This document shows, piece by piece, positions 53,735 through 64,000 of a DNA stretch of 64,000 nucleotides. The number at the start of each line of letters is the position of its first letter. Position 1 is the stretch's first letter. Position numbers and translations under genes: made by a program. The notes under the pieces were generated by a model. That model was not told where the DNA came from. It ran no database searches and worked only from the letters and a program-made list of their open reading frames with translations. This DNA is from Leptodontidium sp. MPI-SDFR-AT-0119 (taxonomy: Eukaryota > Ascomycota > Leotiomycetes > Helotiales > Leptodontidiaceae). Where the stretch lies: NCBI GenBank assembly GCA_020726505.1, contig JAHLEZ010000008.1, positions 2,356,001-2,420,000 on the forward strand, given 5' to 3'.

Positions 53735-56700
53735 TCACTTCTTCGCCTCAATTTGATTCTCGCTCGCTGCTCCGACCTCCATCGTGTTCTCGTCCATGCC
53801 GAACAAGGTTCTTATTGGCTGCTGCTTCTGTCTTTCCTTTCGGTCTGACAGAAGACCAGTGACCGCTGCCTTGAAGTTCTCTACGAGATCTTGCTCCAAA
53901 CCGAATTCGGGGTTCAAGGTAGTGGCAAAGACACGTAAGGTAGTGGCGGGTATGTTCAGCATCTTACAGACATCCTCTGGGCTGACCAGAGTCTCCATCT
54001 TCGTAATGAAATCTGCGCTCATGAGGTCGGAGAATTGCTTCATTCCAACGGGTTGAGCCACGACCTGAGTTCCAGAAGCAGTCTGTGTCTCAAGCTCAAG
54101 TGCAGGTCTCTTCTCGCCCGTCATGATTTCGGTAACAAAACCTTCGTCAAGGGTCTCGATTTCGTCGCCAAACTCTTCTCTCTTGCCGACTTGCCATGGG
54201 ACTCTTGCCTTCTCAGCATCGCTAATAACCTGTTTCATGAAGTCCTTTCGAATGGTCTTGGCGCTCTCCTCCATTTCCTCGTCGCCATTGGAGTATGTGT
54301 CAAGAAGTCCTCTGTATGCCTTTGCATTTTGCATGACAACCTTATCCTGTTGCACTTCCCAGCTTTCGGCAATTTGCTTGAAGCTTTCCATGAGTGTTGA
54401 GCAGGATTCATTGATAGCGGTGTTATCTTCGGCGCGACAAGCTTCTGCAACGACCTCCTTGAGCTCCTTGAACGCAGCAGAACGCTTGAGAAAGACACTC
54501 AACAAGACAATATCATCTTCTTCGCGGCGTAAGCCGGTGGAGGCAATATATCGGAGATAGCGCATCATCTTTGTGTAAGACTGACTTTGCTTCTCCAGCT
54601 TTGCCGGGAGAGCGTCCAGAAGGCGGTTTGCAATTGCTTTGCGGTCGCCATCGCTATCCATCATCTGAGTGAAGACAGCAACGAATGTTCTCGAGTGGAC
54701 AAGTTGGATGTTCCGAAGCTTGCAATACTTTATCATCCAATCGGCGCGAGAGTTCTTGATGTTCTCGGTGACCTCATTCTTCGTGATGATGGCGATGAGA
54801 GCTTTATCAAGGAGTTTTTCGAGGTTCAGATTAAATTGGTCCTGGGGCCATCCACTGAAAGGGTACAATCTGACAACTGATTCATACCAACTCCATGCGA
54901 CTCCCGTAGTTGGAACATCAAACTTGGGCTCCTGGCCGAACAACTGCCAAACCATACTCAAGGGGCGTACACCCGATCCAGCTGTGGTTAAGAGATTGCC
55001 GAACAACCCTCTCATGAGCTTCGTGGTGGTATCTTCAGCCTTGATCATACGTTTTGGTGCAGTGGTTCTCATAGCAGCAAGCTTGGACATGGCGGCCATC
55101 AGCAGGGCACTCATGAGTTGGCCAGTCTCAGGGCTTCCAGGTTGCATGTTGTGCTCTCTTGAAGCAACAGCTTGGCTCAGAGTGTCTCTCATGATGATAC
55201 GCAAGGCTGCGATGTGGCCCTCGTTACATTTATCCATCCACCGAACCTTGAATGGAGTTTTGAGGTTAACGAACTCATCCCAGCAAACCCAAGCTACCAT
55301 CGAACCGGTACCAAGCTCCTGAGAAAGATATGGCAAAGCAAGAACAGGATGCGTGGGGCCAAGTTGGTGCTTGAGGGGTCCATTATGATTGGATTGAGAT
55401 TGCTCAATGATGATTCCAGCATCGAATCCTTCAAGAAACAGAACTCGTGAGTCCAGATCACAGCATGTATCAACATCAAGAGAGTTGCTCTTCAGCTTTC
55501 CCAGGATTTCTTGATATGGAGTAGTCTTGATGTTCAAAAGCATCACTCCCATGTCGGTTGCCTTTGTTTCAAGAAGTCCTGCAAGTGACTCGAATGTCAT
55601 GGACTTGACTGCTTCAACGTTATTCTGAATTGTTGCTTGGCGTTGGAGTCGTTGTAAGTCATGAGTTCTCTTCGAGGTTGTTTGCGAGGACATCATATTA
55701 CTCAAATGCGTGATGACCGACTCCAGGCTCTTCTGGAATGTCTTGCTGTCTAGTCTGAGATCACCCAGCATGGTATTCTTCTTCTCGACAGACTCAGGAT
55801 CGGCCATGTCGTATTCCTTGGTCAAAAATTTGATGTATGCAGTTCTCCGTGGAGCAGTTCCATCACTAACCTTCCTAGAAAGGCAAGATATCAGCTGTCT
55901 TGAAAGCTCGACTAGATCCTTCTGGCTTAGAAGTACTTGAAGCTGGGGGACAATTGCAGATATTTCTTCCTCCAGAGTCTGAATTTGATCGAGAGGAAGG
56001 CTTTCGAACAGATTATTGAGGTCCTTTGGCTCAACCATTGAACCTGAATTTGGCAGTAGGACTGTATTGGACTCGCCGAGGTTGATCAATCTCTTGACTC
56101 TGGGGTCAAGTAGAGTCTCCAGTCCAATATTCTTAATTGTCTTTGTGACATCTGTTCCGAAAGCTATTTTTGATGTGTTGAGATGGCTCCGGTCAGCAAT
56201 ACCGCGATAGAAGTAGAACTTCTCGGAAATTTGTACCAACACCAAGGATTGTGGACCGGCAAGAGCAGTGACAGCATTGATATTGACCAAGTCCATCAGT
56301 TTGGTAACATCTGGACCTGCTGGGGGTGTATCTGGAGACACCTGGATGACGAATACGGCATTGATTCTCCATGGTGTCGCCAAATTTCGAGCATTGTCTG
56401 TCATACGCTCGTCGACAAAGACAACAGCAGATTTGAATTGATCATAGTGTGCTCGAAGAGCTTTTTCCTCGGAAAAATGAACATTCTGAGGAACTCTGCC
56501 CGTTGCTAGTAGCAGAGGACCTTCCAACCGAGAACCAAAGATGCATGGTAGCACCACAGCGGACGAAATGCTTTCGGGAGCAGCATTTTCATCACGCACG
56601 AACTCCAATCCTGTACCGTACTTGATGATCTGGGTGGTATCTTGGCGGATCATTGGTGGCAATACCGTTGTCTGGGTCAAGAATACGACGTTTGGCTTCG

Positions 56701-58183
56701 TAGAGGCAGGAAGGACGACTTGCAGAGTAGTAGACAAGTCCATGGGTGTGTCTGGTGTACGAGTGGCAGTAGCTAGACATGTTAGTTCATGCAGAAAAGG
56801 GGAATGCAAAGCATCGAGATGAGTTCAGAAGGAAACACACGGTACTTACGATGAGAATCCACAGTCGCAGGAGTAGGGATTGACCAATCAGCACGCTGAA
56901 TAGCGCCACTGAAGGATGTACTCTGCAACGAAGAGCCCGAGCACATCTTGTTGAGATCGGTTGTCGGAGTGGGAAGAATAGAGCAGACAAGCCAGTCGCC
57001 TTCACGCTTGAACACAACTGGGGAGCAAATTGTGGCCTCTCCAATGGACGCTGCATCAAGTGGGACTGGGACAATGTAGAGAGCCTGTAATCGTCAGCTT
57101 AAGTATGTTGAGAAGGGGGTAGTAGGATAGAAGGTAAGCCTACCTTTTCTGCATGGTTTGCAATCATGACCACGGGGTTACGCTCTTGAAATCTGGTCAA
57201 CTTGGTACATCTGTAGGAGACCTCATAGTTAGTATTGCTGATCTATGTGCGATATAGAAGCATTAAGACTGGTTGGGGATATATCTCTGTCCCAGAAGCG
57301 TAGTCTCTGTGAACAATTTCTGGGGGGGATTTAAAACTTGCAGGGAACTCACTGGAAGCCAGATACAAACACAGCGAACTCCTTTCCAGATTTCAATTGG
57401 TTGCTGACCTGCATGTGCTGAAGGAGGTCGCTTCCTTCGTTGATGTCTCCACTGTGATTGATTCCGGGGAAAGTATGTGTTGCGCCATAGCAGCTGGTTT
57501 TACACGCAGCATCTGCGATGCACAAGTCGTAGTAGGTTGGATAACGCTCTGATACAGCAAGGATAGCGATCTTGTCTGATTCAATGGGGACCTTGAAAGT
57601 GGAGACAGGAACTTGCATGACCGTATATTCGTTGTTGAAGATCTCTATGAAACATGTTAGTAATCTGTCATCGAGAGAAAAAACGGTTGATATTGGACAA
57701 AGTATCGGGCCTCGATACACAGTTTGTAAAATAATGTATCGGTGACATGACAAGGAGGAGGAACTTACGGAGCGGGCGGGAGAACCGGGTCATGCGAGTC
57801 TGCAGCGTCTGTCCGATCTCTCCAAGGTCGACAGCCTTGAAGAAATGGTCCTCCGCATAGGACGAAATGTCGATCTCATCGATCCCTGACGCTGTGCGGC
57901 AGAGAAGGAGCTTTTCTGGGCTATTGATCGATCAGTATACCGAAAGCTATCGTGACGGAGGGTGCCTGGGTGTGGAAAATGTCTGAGGCTGGAGTGTGCA
58001 AACGGAAATCTCGGGTTTGCTCTCACTCACTCAAGATTGTTGAGTCATGAGAAGCAATAGAGCTGATGGAGTAGCTTACCTGAATGGATGCGCACAGCCA
58101 ACTGGAAGGCCTTCCAGAAGGGTAACGATCTGTGCCTTGGTGGTTGCCAGGGGGTCAAAGAAGACCTTCGTGATCTTCTCCAT
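53735..58183 (-). CDS. Large conserved-looking protein of unknown function
   Basis: Six exons (58183-58080, 57920-57769, 57644-57353, 57210-57144, 57084-56850, 56772-53735) splice in phase to a 1295-aa protein. The N-terminus is MEKITKVFFDPLATTKAQIVTLLEGLPVGCAHPFSPEKLLLCRTASG. I recognise no domain: there is no signal peptide, membrane helix, P-loop nucleotide site or zinc finger. Residues 1-350 look beta/alpha mixed with many Val/Ile strands and several cysteines (for example CIADAACKTSCYG). The rest is mostly helical, with repeated charged heptad-like runs (LEEEISAIVPQLQVLLSQKDLVELSRQLISCLSRK). The size, even composition and clean splicing point to a real gene under selection. A large scaffold or assembly factor is possible but unsupported. 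Confidence 0.75.
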
Positions 58184-59547
58184 GGTTGTTTGTGGGCGCG
58201 AAGCTGATCGTGGGTGAGTATGAAGATCGGAGGAGAAAGAAGGTGGGAGCTTAAAGGTTAAGTCAACTGTGGGACGGAGACCTGCCTAATCGAAGCGGGG
58301 AGGTGCGTCACGAATGTCAACAGTCGCACGTGACCGGTTGAGTCACTCCCCGAGATTGAACGGCGCGCGAGACTACCAACTATCGTACCGTACTTTCGTG
58401 ATTGTTGTAGAGAGGTCGCTCTTGAAATTTCGAGATGTTGGATGGCGGCACAGCTATTCAGCTTCAGCTTCATGAGTCTTACGGCAAGCGGTAAGGTTTC
58501 AGTCAACCGTGCTTAAGCGAGCGCCCCGTGGCTTTGTTTACATCTGGCATTCCGTTACCTCAAATCTATGATTATATTTCTTCCAGTAGCATTTTTGTTT
58601 CAATCAGAAATATCCTTCATTAATTAGTATTTTGGGACCTGTTTTCGCTTCTAGGCCCACAGCTGAACCCATGTCACTCTTCATAATAGCATTGCTACTC
58701 AATAGCTCGGGGCCGAAAGGATGCACTTTAAACTTTGATCTTAAGGGGATCGCAGCTATTGGACCCTAGAAAAACAGTACATTCCGGAATTCTGTTTGGG
58801 AGATAGTTCTTCTTGACTTCTCACCCCACTCAAGCTTGGTAATGGGTAATGGCAGTCCCCCCCCCTTCTCAAAAAGAAACATGAGCACCTAAATGGACCA
58901 CTAAACTGGGTAGTTTGGTTGTTTTGGGTTCCAATAAACCCGGGTTCGGCATCACGAACTCCTTGTCAAGCCTTCGAAGACTGGGCTGCGGCAAGAAATA
59001 TTCTAGCCCAGATTTGGTAGAGACTTTTTGGTGGATAAACAACGCCCAAGTTTGCAGAGCATCTTGGACTGCTTTCAAATGTGCCTAAAACAGACTTTCT
59101 TGAAGATGGTATGCCCGTAATGGCGTTTGGAGTTTGACACTTACGGCGCTGGAGGAGGGACAACGTTCGTGGACTATTAGCACTGTACCAGAATATGCCA
59201 AGCCAACGGACAGTTCATATCCAAACACAAGAGGGTCTTGTCACTACAGAGGCCCTGATAGGAGTTTTCCCACATAGTTCCACATAAATTCTGCTTCATT
59301 TGTTGTTGGGTAAAATAGCCGCCCAGGGTTGGTGGGGATCTCAGGGGCTGGTGGGGGTTCCCAACACCGTTTCGTTCACAGAGCCCCTGCATGCATATTA
59401 CAGGGTATGCCACAGCGCTGCGCCTCCAATCAGCCACCTACCTGTAGGCGACTGCGGTTCTCAAGTTTCCTTCTTAAGATTACATCTTGTGCATCTAACT
59501 TCTCAAGATGTGTAAATGCCGAAATACAAATATACAGAATTTCTGAG
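58184..59547. other. Divergent intergenic region between two unknown genes
   Basis: About 1.36 kb, promoter side of both neighbours. No gene can be supported; short open frames at 58869-59437 (minus) have no motif. A poly-C run is at 58857-58864. Confidence 0.4.
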
Positions 59548-61434
59548 ATGTCATCTGTGATTGACTATTTAGGCAACGACTCAAGCTCAATTTCTCGGTT
59601 TCAAGCCGCCGCCAACTTGGAATTTCTCCTTCCCAACTCAAATATACCGAGTCTACTGGCCAACTCGAACTTCACTGATTCTCTGGAATGCAAACTTGAC
59701 TTTGAAAGGACATCATGTTTGGAGGTCTGTGGGAATGTGTCGACTACCTTTGCTAATTGGCCAAATTTTTACACCTGCTCATGGTATCCTGAGATTTCCG
59801 CAGCCCTGAATGAAGCAAATATCACTGGTTCTGGACTTGAGAGGCTGGATGCTATTGGAATCTCTGCAAATCAACAGGAGTTTTCCTTAAATATATCTTC
59901 CACCATAGGGAATTGCCTTGCCGACTTCTGTCAGTATTCCGAACAATGTCAGGACTCGGATATATACGATTCCTGTGATTCAAAGAGCCTTTTTCTCGAC
60001 AATGGGTTATCTAAGACTTTGAACCGAACAGCTGCTGTTGAATGTGTACGATATGGTGTCTGCGGAAGCACTGCTGAAATCAACCCTGACATTGGGGGGC
60101 TGGGGGTCAGTCTTGAAGTTCAATGTATCCTCTTTCATGGTCTCTAATAATTACAGGTTGTGTTATCTCTCCTCATACAATATAGCATATCTCTGCTGGG
60201 AATACTTCTCCACTCTATGTTCTATATCCGATATCAAGTTGCGCAGAGACGTATCCGACGAACCCCTTGTCTGGAGGCAATGGAACTCAGGCTTTCAGAC
60301 GCCGAAAAAAGTTTCAATGGCCACTTGGGATCTCTCACCAGCGCACTAGTCGAGTTCCAAAAGGCCCAGTGTTTCTTCTCCGCCACTCTTCAAATAGCAG
60401 CATTGATTGTTTTGCCATCCTACCTTCAACAGGTCCGCGGAAAAGATCAAATTCTGCTGAGACTGACAGCCGCTAATGCGTTCTCGCCAATTATGTTGAC
60501 TCTCCTGCATATCGACTTTCTCGGTGGACGCAACTCATGGTATCTCCTCTTTCTATCCGGAGTCAGCTTCGTCTTAGGAACCGCAACATACTGGGCAGCT
60601 TCACCACGCCTCAGTGGGGCCGCCATAGATGCATACTTGTTCCACGAAAACCCAGTTGCACCAGTCATCTCATGTGGGAATATCGAACCTTTTGCTCCCT
60701 GTTTCAACCGGAATGAGTTTTTCAGGTACGGATTGTGGCCTCAAATCACCGGAGTCTACTATTCCCTGCCAGAGCGCTCTGGCTTGGCTGTGTGGATCAT
60801 ATCTTTTCTGATTCTTGTTTGTCGAGTCGTTTTCAAGATCTTTTCGGTACAGGGCAATGGTCCTTGGTTGTTGAAGCATCTTAGGACCGGACGAAAAGTA
60901 TTCCGAAAGGCCTGCCAAAGAAGCTCAACAAAGTTGAAGACTTCTAGATTAGGTAACAAGCTATCATATCAGGTGTCGGTAGTCTCTGCCTTACATCATT
61001 TGGAAGGAATTGGTCGGCAAGTGTATGCCCTCACATCCCAACGACGCTTTTGGGAATATCTCCAGCTGGCAGTGGGATCCATCGCATTGTTCCTGCAGTT
61101 CATCTCTGTCATCCAGGTTTTGAAATATTCATCCAACATCATTTCCACGCAAATGAGTTTTGGGCAGATTGTTGCTGTGGGCATCTGGGTTCCAGTCCTT
61201 CTGGAGTATGCATATCTTGAAATGAGTAAGCTCTTCCAGATCCTAAAATAGGCTCGAGAAACATACTGACTTGGTTCAGATGGATCCGCAAGAGGAACAC
61301 AATACCGTCTGAAGGCTCCTTTGATTGTATGTGACAAGCCGCCTCAAGACAATACAACTACACCAAAGAGTGCTTCTGGAGAGCAAGAGCGCTCTGAATC
61401 TAGCGCTGGTCCACCTGCAGCCGAGCCAGCTTGA
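59548..61434 (+). CDS. Multi-pass membrane protein of unknown function with Cys-rich exposed N-terminal half
   Basis: 593 aa from exons 59548-60105, 60157-61225 and 61280-61434. ATG 59548 is chosen because the in-frame upstream extension looks non-coding. Residues 1-185 are rich in Asn-X-Ser/Thr sequons and hold about a dozen cysteines (for example ECKLDFERTSCLEVCGN, CLADFCQYSEQCQDSDIYDSC), as expected for a disulphide-bonded extracellular or lumenal domain. No classical signal peptide precedes it, so the first hydrophobic segment (VVLSLLIQYSISLLGILLHSMF) would act as anchor. About six or seven hydrophobic helices follow, with a conserved-looking LHHLEGIGRQVYALTSQRRFWEYLQ before the last pair. 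The tail is short, hydrophilic and Pro/Ser-rich. Family not named. Confidence 0.75.
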
Positions 61435-61895
61435 GTTGGCTTGATTATATTTACTGATGCATGTATTGAGAAAATGGGCATTGGATATAGATGACAATCA
61501 TAGGATAAATGCGATATATTAGGGCCTAGACTAAATACTTATGAACGGAGATATTGATAGATAGATGTTTTGACTTGCCATTTAGAACATGATGTTGTTC
61601 CTAAGCTCGCTTGAAGGCGCTGGAACACAGGAGCACAGGCATGGAGCATCTAATAATGTCGAATGAGAATAAACACAGATTTAATTATTCTCGTTACAAT
61701 ACTGTAACAATTGTATGAGACGTGGTAGCAATCACCAGCGTAATTTTTTATTATTATTTTATATGTTTCTCTTGGAGGCGCTGTGGCTGGTGAATTTAGT
61801 GTCTCGCTAGCGGCGGGCTGTGGCACCTAGATTCAGCCTTGACTTGAACTTTTGGTTCTGCACAACTGCGACTCAAGTTTGCGACAACCAACAAA
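61435..61895. promoter_or_regulatory. CWC2 upstream region
   Basis: About 460 bp, AT-rich around 61680-61770; no gene recognised. Confidence 0.4.
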
Positions 61896-63142
61896 ATGGC
61901 CGACATCGAGATAGAAACCCCTACGGCTCTGGCCCCCGAAGGTGCAGGGGTAGAGGAGACATCCACAGCCCTGACGACAACCAGCAATGAGGTCGCACCG
62001 GTGGGAGAGCGCAAGATGAAGAAGATCATTCGCAAGAAGAAACGTCCAGCGCGACCACAAGTTGATCCCTCGACGATGAAGTCCGAACCTCCTCCACAAA
62101 CAGGCACGATCTTCAATATCTGGTACAACAAATGGTCGGGAGGTGATCGCGAAGACAAGTATTTGTCGAAGACTGCGGCTGCTGGACGATGCAATGTGGC
62201 GAAGGATACTGGGTATACGAGAGCGGACAAGGTCACTGGAAGCTATTTCTGCCTCTTCTTCGCGCGCGGCATATGTCCAAAGGGCCAGGAATGTGAGTAC
62301 CTACATAGGTTGCCTGGTATTCATGACATGTTCAACCCAAACGTGGATGTTTTCGGCAGAGACAAGCATTCGGACTACAGAGATGATATGGGAGGCGTAG
62401 GAAGTTTCATGAGGCAGAATCGTACAGTTTACGTTGGACGGATACATGTCAGCGACGATATCGAGGAGGTTGTGGCCAGACATTTCGCGGAATGGGGACA
62501 GGTTGAGCGCAGTAAGTTACCCAAGTTCTGCTGCTCACGATAGATTCTAACTATGTTTTAGTCCGTGTATTGAACACAAGAGGTGTTGCGTTCATCACAT
62601 ACTCAAATGAAGCAAATGCACAATTCGCAAAAGAGGCTATGGCACATCAGTCACTGGACCACAGCGAGATCCTGAATGTTCGATGGGCTAGCGCTGACCC
62701 CAATCCTATGGCACAAAAGCGCGAGGTACGGAGAATCGAGGAGCAGGCAGCAGAGGCAGTACGAAGAGCATTACCTGCTGAGTTCGTGGCAGAGATCGAG
62801 GGTCGGGATCCAGAAGCACGGAAGCGGAAGAAGATCGATGGTGGGTTTGGTTTGGCAGGATATGAGGCTCCGGATGACATCTACTTTGCTCGGAGTGCCA
62901 ACGCTGTCAATCCGGTAGGAAGGCAAGGATTGGAACTTGAGGACGAGCAACGTTTAATGATCGAGGCCGACCAAAGGCTGATGATAGAGGCTGACCAGGT
63001 AGAGAGGGAAGAGGCAGAGGAGAAGGGCATATTCTCGAATAGTACTCTTGCAGCACTGAAAGGCGCGCAGGCGGTTGCACCGAAAGCAAAAGCTCCAGCG
63101 CCGTCTGGTCCTCTGGTTGCATACGATAGTGATAGTGATTAA
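61896..63142 (+). CDS. CWC2: Pre-mRNA-splicing factor Cwc2 (RBM22-like)
   Basis: RNA-binding component of the Prp19/NineTeen complex that contacts U6 snRNA in the spliceosome core. The protein is 398 aa from exons 61896-62511 and 62562-63142 (50-nt intron). A basic region (KMKKIIRKKKRPARPQ) precedes the Torus domain (FNIWYNKWSGGDREDKYLSKTAAAGRCNV). A CCCH zinc finger (CLFFARGICPKGQECEYLH, about 119-137) and a connector (LPGIHDMFNPNVDVFGRDKHSDYRDDMGGVGSF) come next. The RRM starts at NRTVYVGRIHV, with RNP1-like GVAFITYSNEANAQFAKEAM and ILNVRWASADPNP. The intron cuts the RRM before IRVLNTRG. The C-terminal tail holds an 8-residue tandem duplication (QRLMIEAD twice, 62948-62995). Confidence 0.94.
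62948..62995 (+). repeat. 24-nt coding tandem duplication in CWC2
   Basis: Two adjacent 24-nt copies both encode QRLMIEAD but differ at several synonymous positions, so the duplication is not recent. Confidence 0.7.
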
Positions 63143-63280
63143 GGGTTAGCATCTGGCGTTCAGGGGCAGGCATGGATGGGATGGCTGTAGCATAGAATGG
63201 ATAATATTTCGGAGCATCATGAATGACTGTTCTCGATCAGTGTCCCAAAATACAACATGTCGATAGTCAGGTGCTTCGAT

Positions 63281-64000
63281 TTAACTATTGAAGATTCTCG
63301 AGTACAACAGTTCATGTCTCCCGACCCACAAGTCCATGATTGGCACACTCTGGCCGGCATCTTCAATGCTTGTGTCCCACTCCTGATCAATAACTCGCTG
63401 TATGCCTTGTTGAACCTCTACACTTGCTAGGAGCTTCTGGGCGTGGTACGGTCCGAATATACTTGCTCGCACAGCAGCTGACAGCAGAGCTTTCACATGG
63501 CTCAACATGAAGACATAGGCTGTCTGCTCCAAGCTCACTCCCAAGATACATGCAATAGCTCCAAACAATGGACCAAGATGGGCAGAAGCCGTTGGCAAGT
63601 CATTGGAGGTGACAGTCGGGGATGTGCCACGCAAGAGAATTGTGAATTCTTTCAATGCCTGTACACTAGCAACCGAAGCCCTAGCCGGCAGTGCAGAGGC
63701 AAATGATCGATCCCATATCGAAAGCAGAGCTCTTCCTTGTGCAACAGAGGCCCGACGACCCACTGTGCACATTATTGCTGCATCTAGAGTATCATCGAGT
63801 TCTACCAAGTCGAACACATTCCTGTGAGCCGCAAGAACGAATGGTAGAGTTGTGGAGGCATATGAGGAGAGTGAGAAGCCGAGGAACGCGGGGAAAGAAG
63901 AGCTTGGACGAGTATGTGCGAGATAAGATTCGAGACCGCTGCTGAATGCGAACGAGCCCAATGGGAGGGCAGAGTCTGAGAGTAGGAGTAGGAAGTGGTG
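63281..64000 (-). CDS. UREF: Urease accessory protein UreF (5' end beyond the window)
   Basis: UreF-type chaperone that joins UreD/H and UreG to load nickel into urease. The 3' end is at 63281. The frame is open to the window edge, where it reads HHFLLLLSDSALPLGSFAFSSGLESYLAH, the conserved UreF N-terminal block (LLLxSDxxLPxGSFxxSxGLE). The middle has LGPLFGAIACILGVSLEQTAYVFMLSHVKALLSAAVRASIFGP. The C-terminus VPIMDLWVGRHELLYSRIFNS matches the usual UreF end (RHExLYSRLFxS). About 239 codons are visible, so probably only the first few dozen residues are missing. No other urease gene is in view. Confidence 0.92.
   Translation of the reverse strand, partial: HHFLLLLSDSALPLGSFAFSSGLESYLAHTRPSSSFPAFLGFSLSSYASTTLPFVLAAHRNVFDLVELDDTLDAAIMCTVGRRASVAQGRALLSIWDRSFASALPARASVASVQALKEFTILLRGTSPTVTSNDLPTASAHLGPLFGAIACILGVSLEQTAYVFMLSHVKALLSAAVRASIFGPYHAQKLLASVEVQQGIQRVIDQEWDTSIEDAGQSVPIMDLWVGRHELLYSRIFNS

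Overview
The window comes from a filamentous ascomycete (Pezizomycotina). Most genes have one to six short spliced introns, usually 47-160 nt with GT..AG ends. Several families are typical of this group: a Zn2Cys6 regulator with a fungal_trans-like domain, a NACHT-ankyrin STAND gene, a GCN2/CPC-3 kinase and a Cut12-type spindle pole protein. Leotiomycetes is a guess from the general look of the proteins, not a measured placement. Gene models were built by joining reading frames across splice sites by eye. For each intact spliced model the exon lengths sum to a multiple of three.

Layout, left to right. 0.9-3.9 kb: Zn2Cys6 transcription factor (+). 5.3-6.7 kb: PAF1, transcription elongation (-). 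7.5-10.7 kb: decayed NACHT-ankyrin gene (-) with four apparent frameshifts and a damaged N-terminus. 10.7-13.2 kb: gene-poor stretch with poly-C tracts. 13.2-14.2 kb: alpha/beta hydrolase lacking its expected nucleophile serine (-). 16.0-21.2 kb: full-length ABCC/MRP transporter, 1699 aa (-). 22.3-24.4 kb: orphan protein (+) and a possible broken reading frame after it. 25.4-27.0 kb: SEC61 translocon (-). 27.9-29.5 kb: ArgJ-type ornithine acetyltransferase (-), head to head with GCN2 (+, 29.9-35.2 kb). 35.8-37.1 kb: 2EXR-like acidic protein (+). 37.4-38.2 kb: complex I subunit NDUFA12 (-), head to head with PGS1 (+, 38.4-40.2 kb). 41.0-41.8 kb: CDC34 ubiquitin-conjugating enzyme (-). 43.3-44.5 kb: proline-iminopeptidase-like hydrolase (-). 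45.2-47.5 kb: Cut12-like protein (-), head to head with ORC2 (+, 47.9-49.8 kb). 50.0-51.5 kb: MOD5 tRNA isopentenyltransferase (+). 51.8-53.2 kb: FAD monooxygenase (-). 53.7-58.2 kb: 1295-aa protein of unknown function (-). 59.5-61.4 kb: multi-pass membrane protein of unknown function (+). 61.9-63.1 kb: CWC2 splicing factor (+). 63.3-64.0 kb: urease accessory protein UreF (-, runs off the edge).

Most of the window is conserved housekeeping sequence. Three divergent pairs share functional themes: amino-acid biosynthesis with amino-acid sensing (ArgJ/GCN2), mitochondrial inner-membrane functions (NDUFA12/PGS1) and cell-cycle functions (Cut12-like/ORC2). The accessory parts are the dead STAND gene, the gene-poor stretch after it, the orphan gene near 22-24 kb and an AT-rich island near 42.3 kb. 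I did not find a clearly new multi-gene system. The most unusual direct observations are a 7-nt internal exon in NDUFA12, a candidate general-control promoter between ArgJ and GCN2, the serine-less hydrolase, localized decay of the STAND gene, and a duplicated hairpin with conserved stem and variable loop near 42.7 kb.
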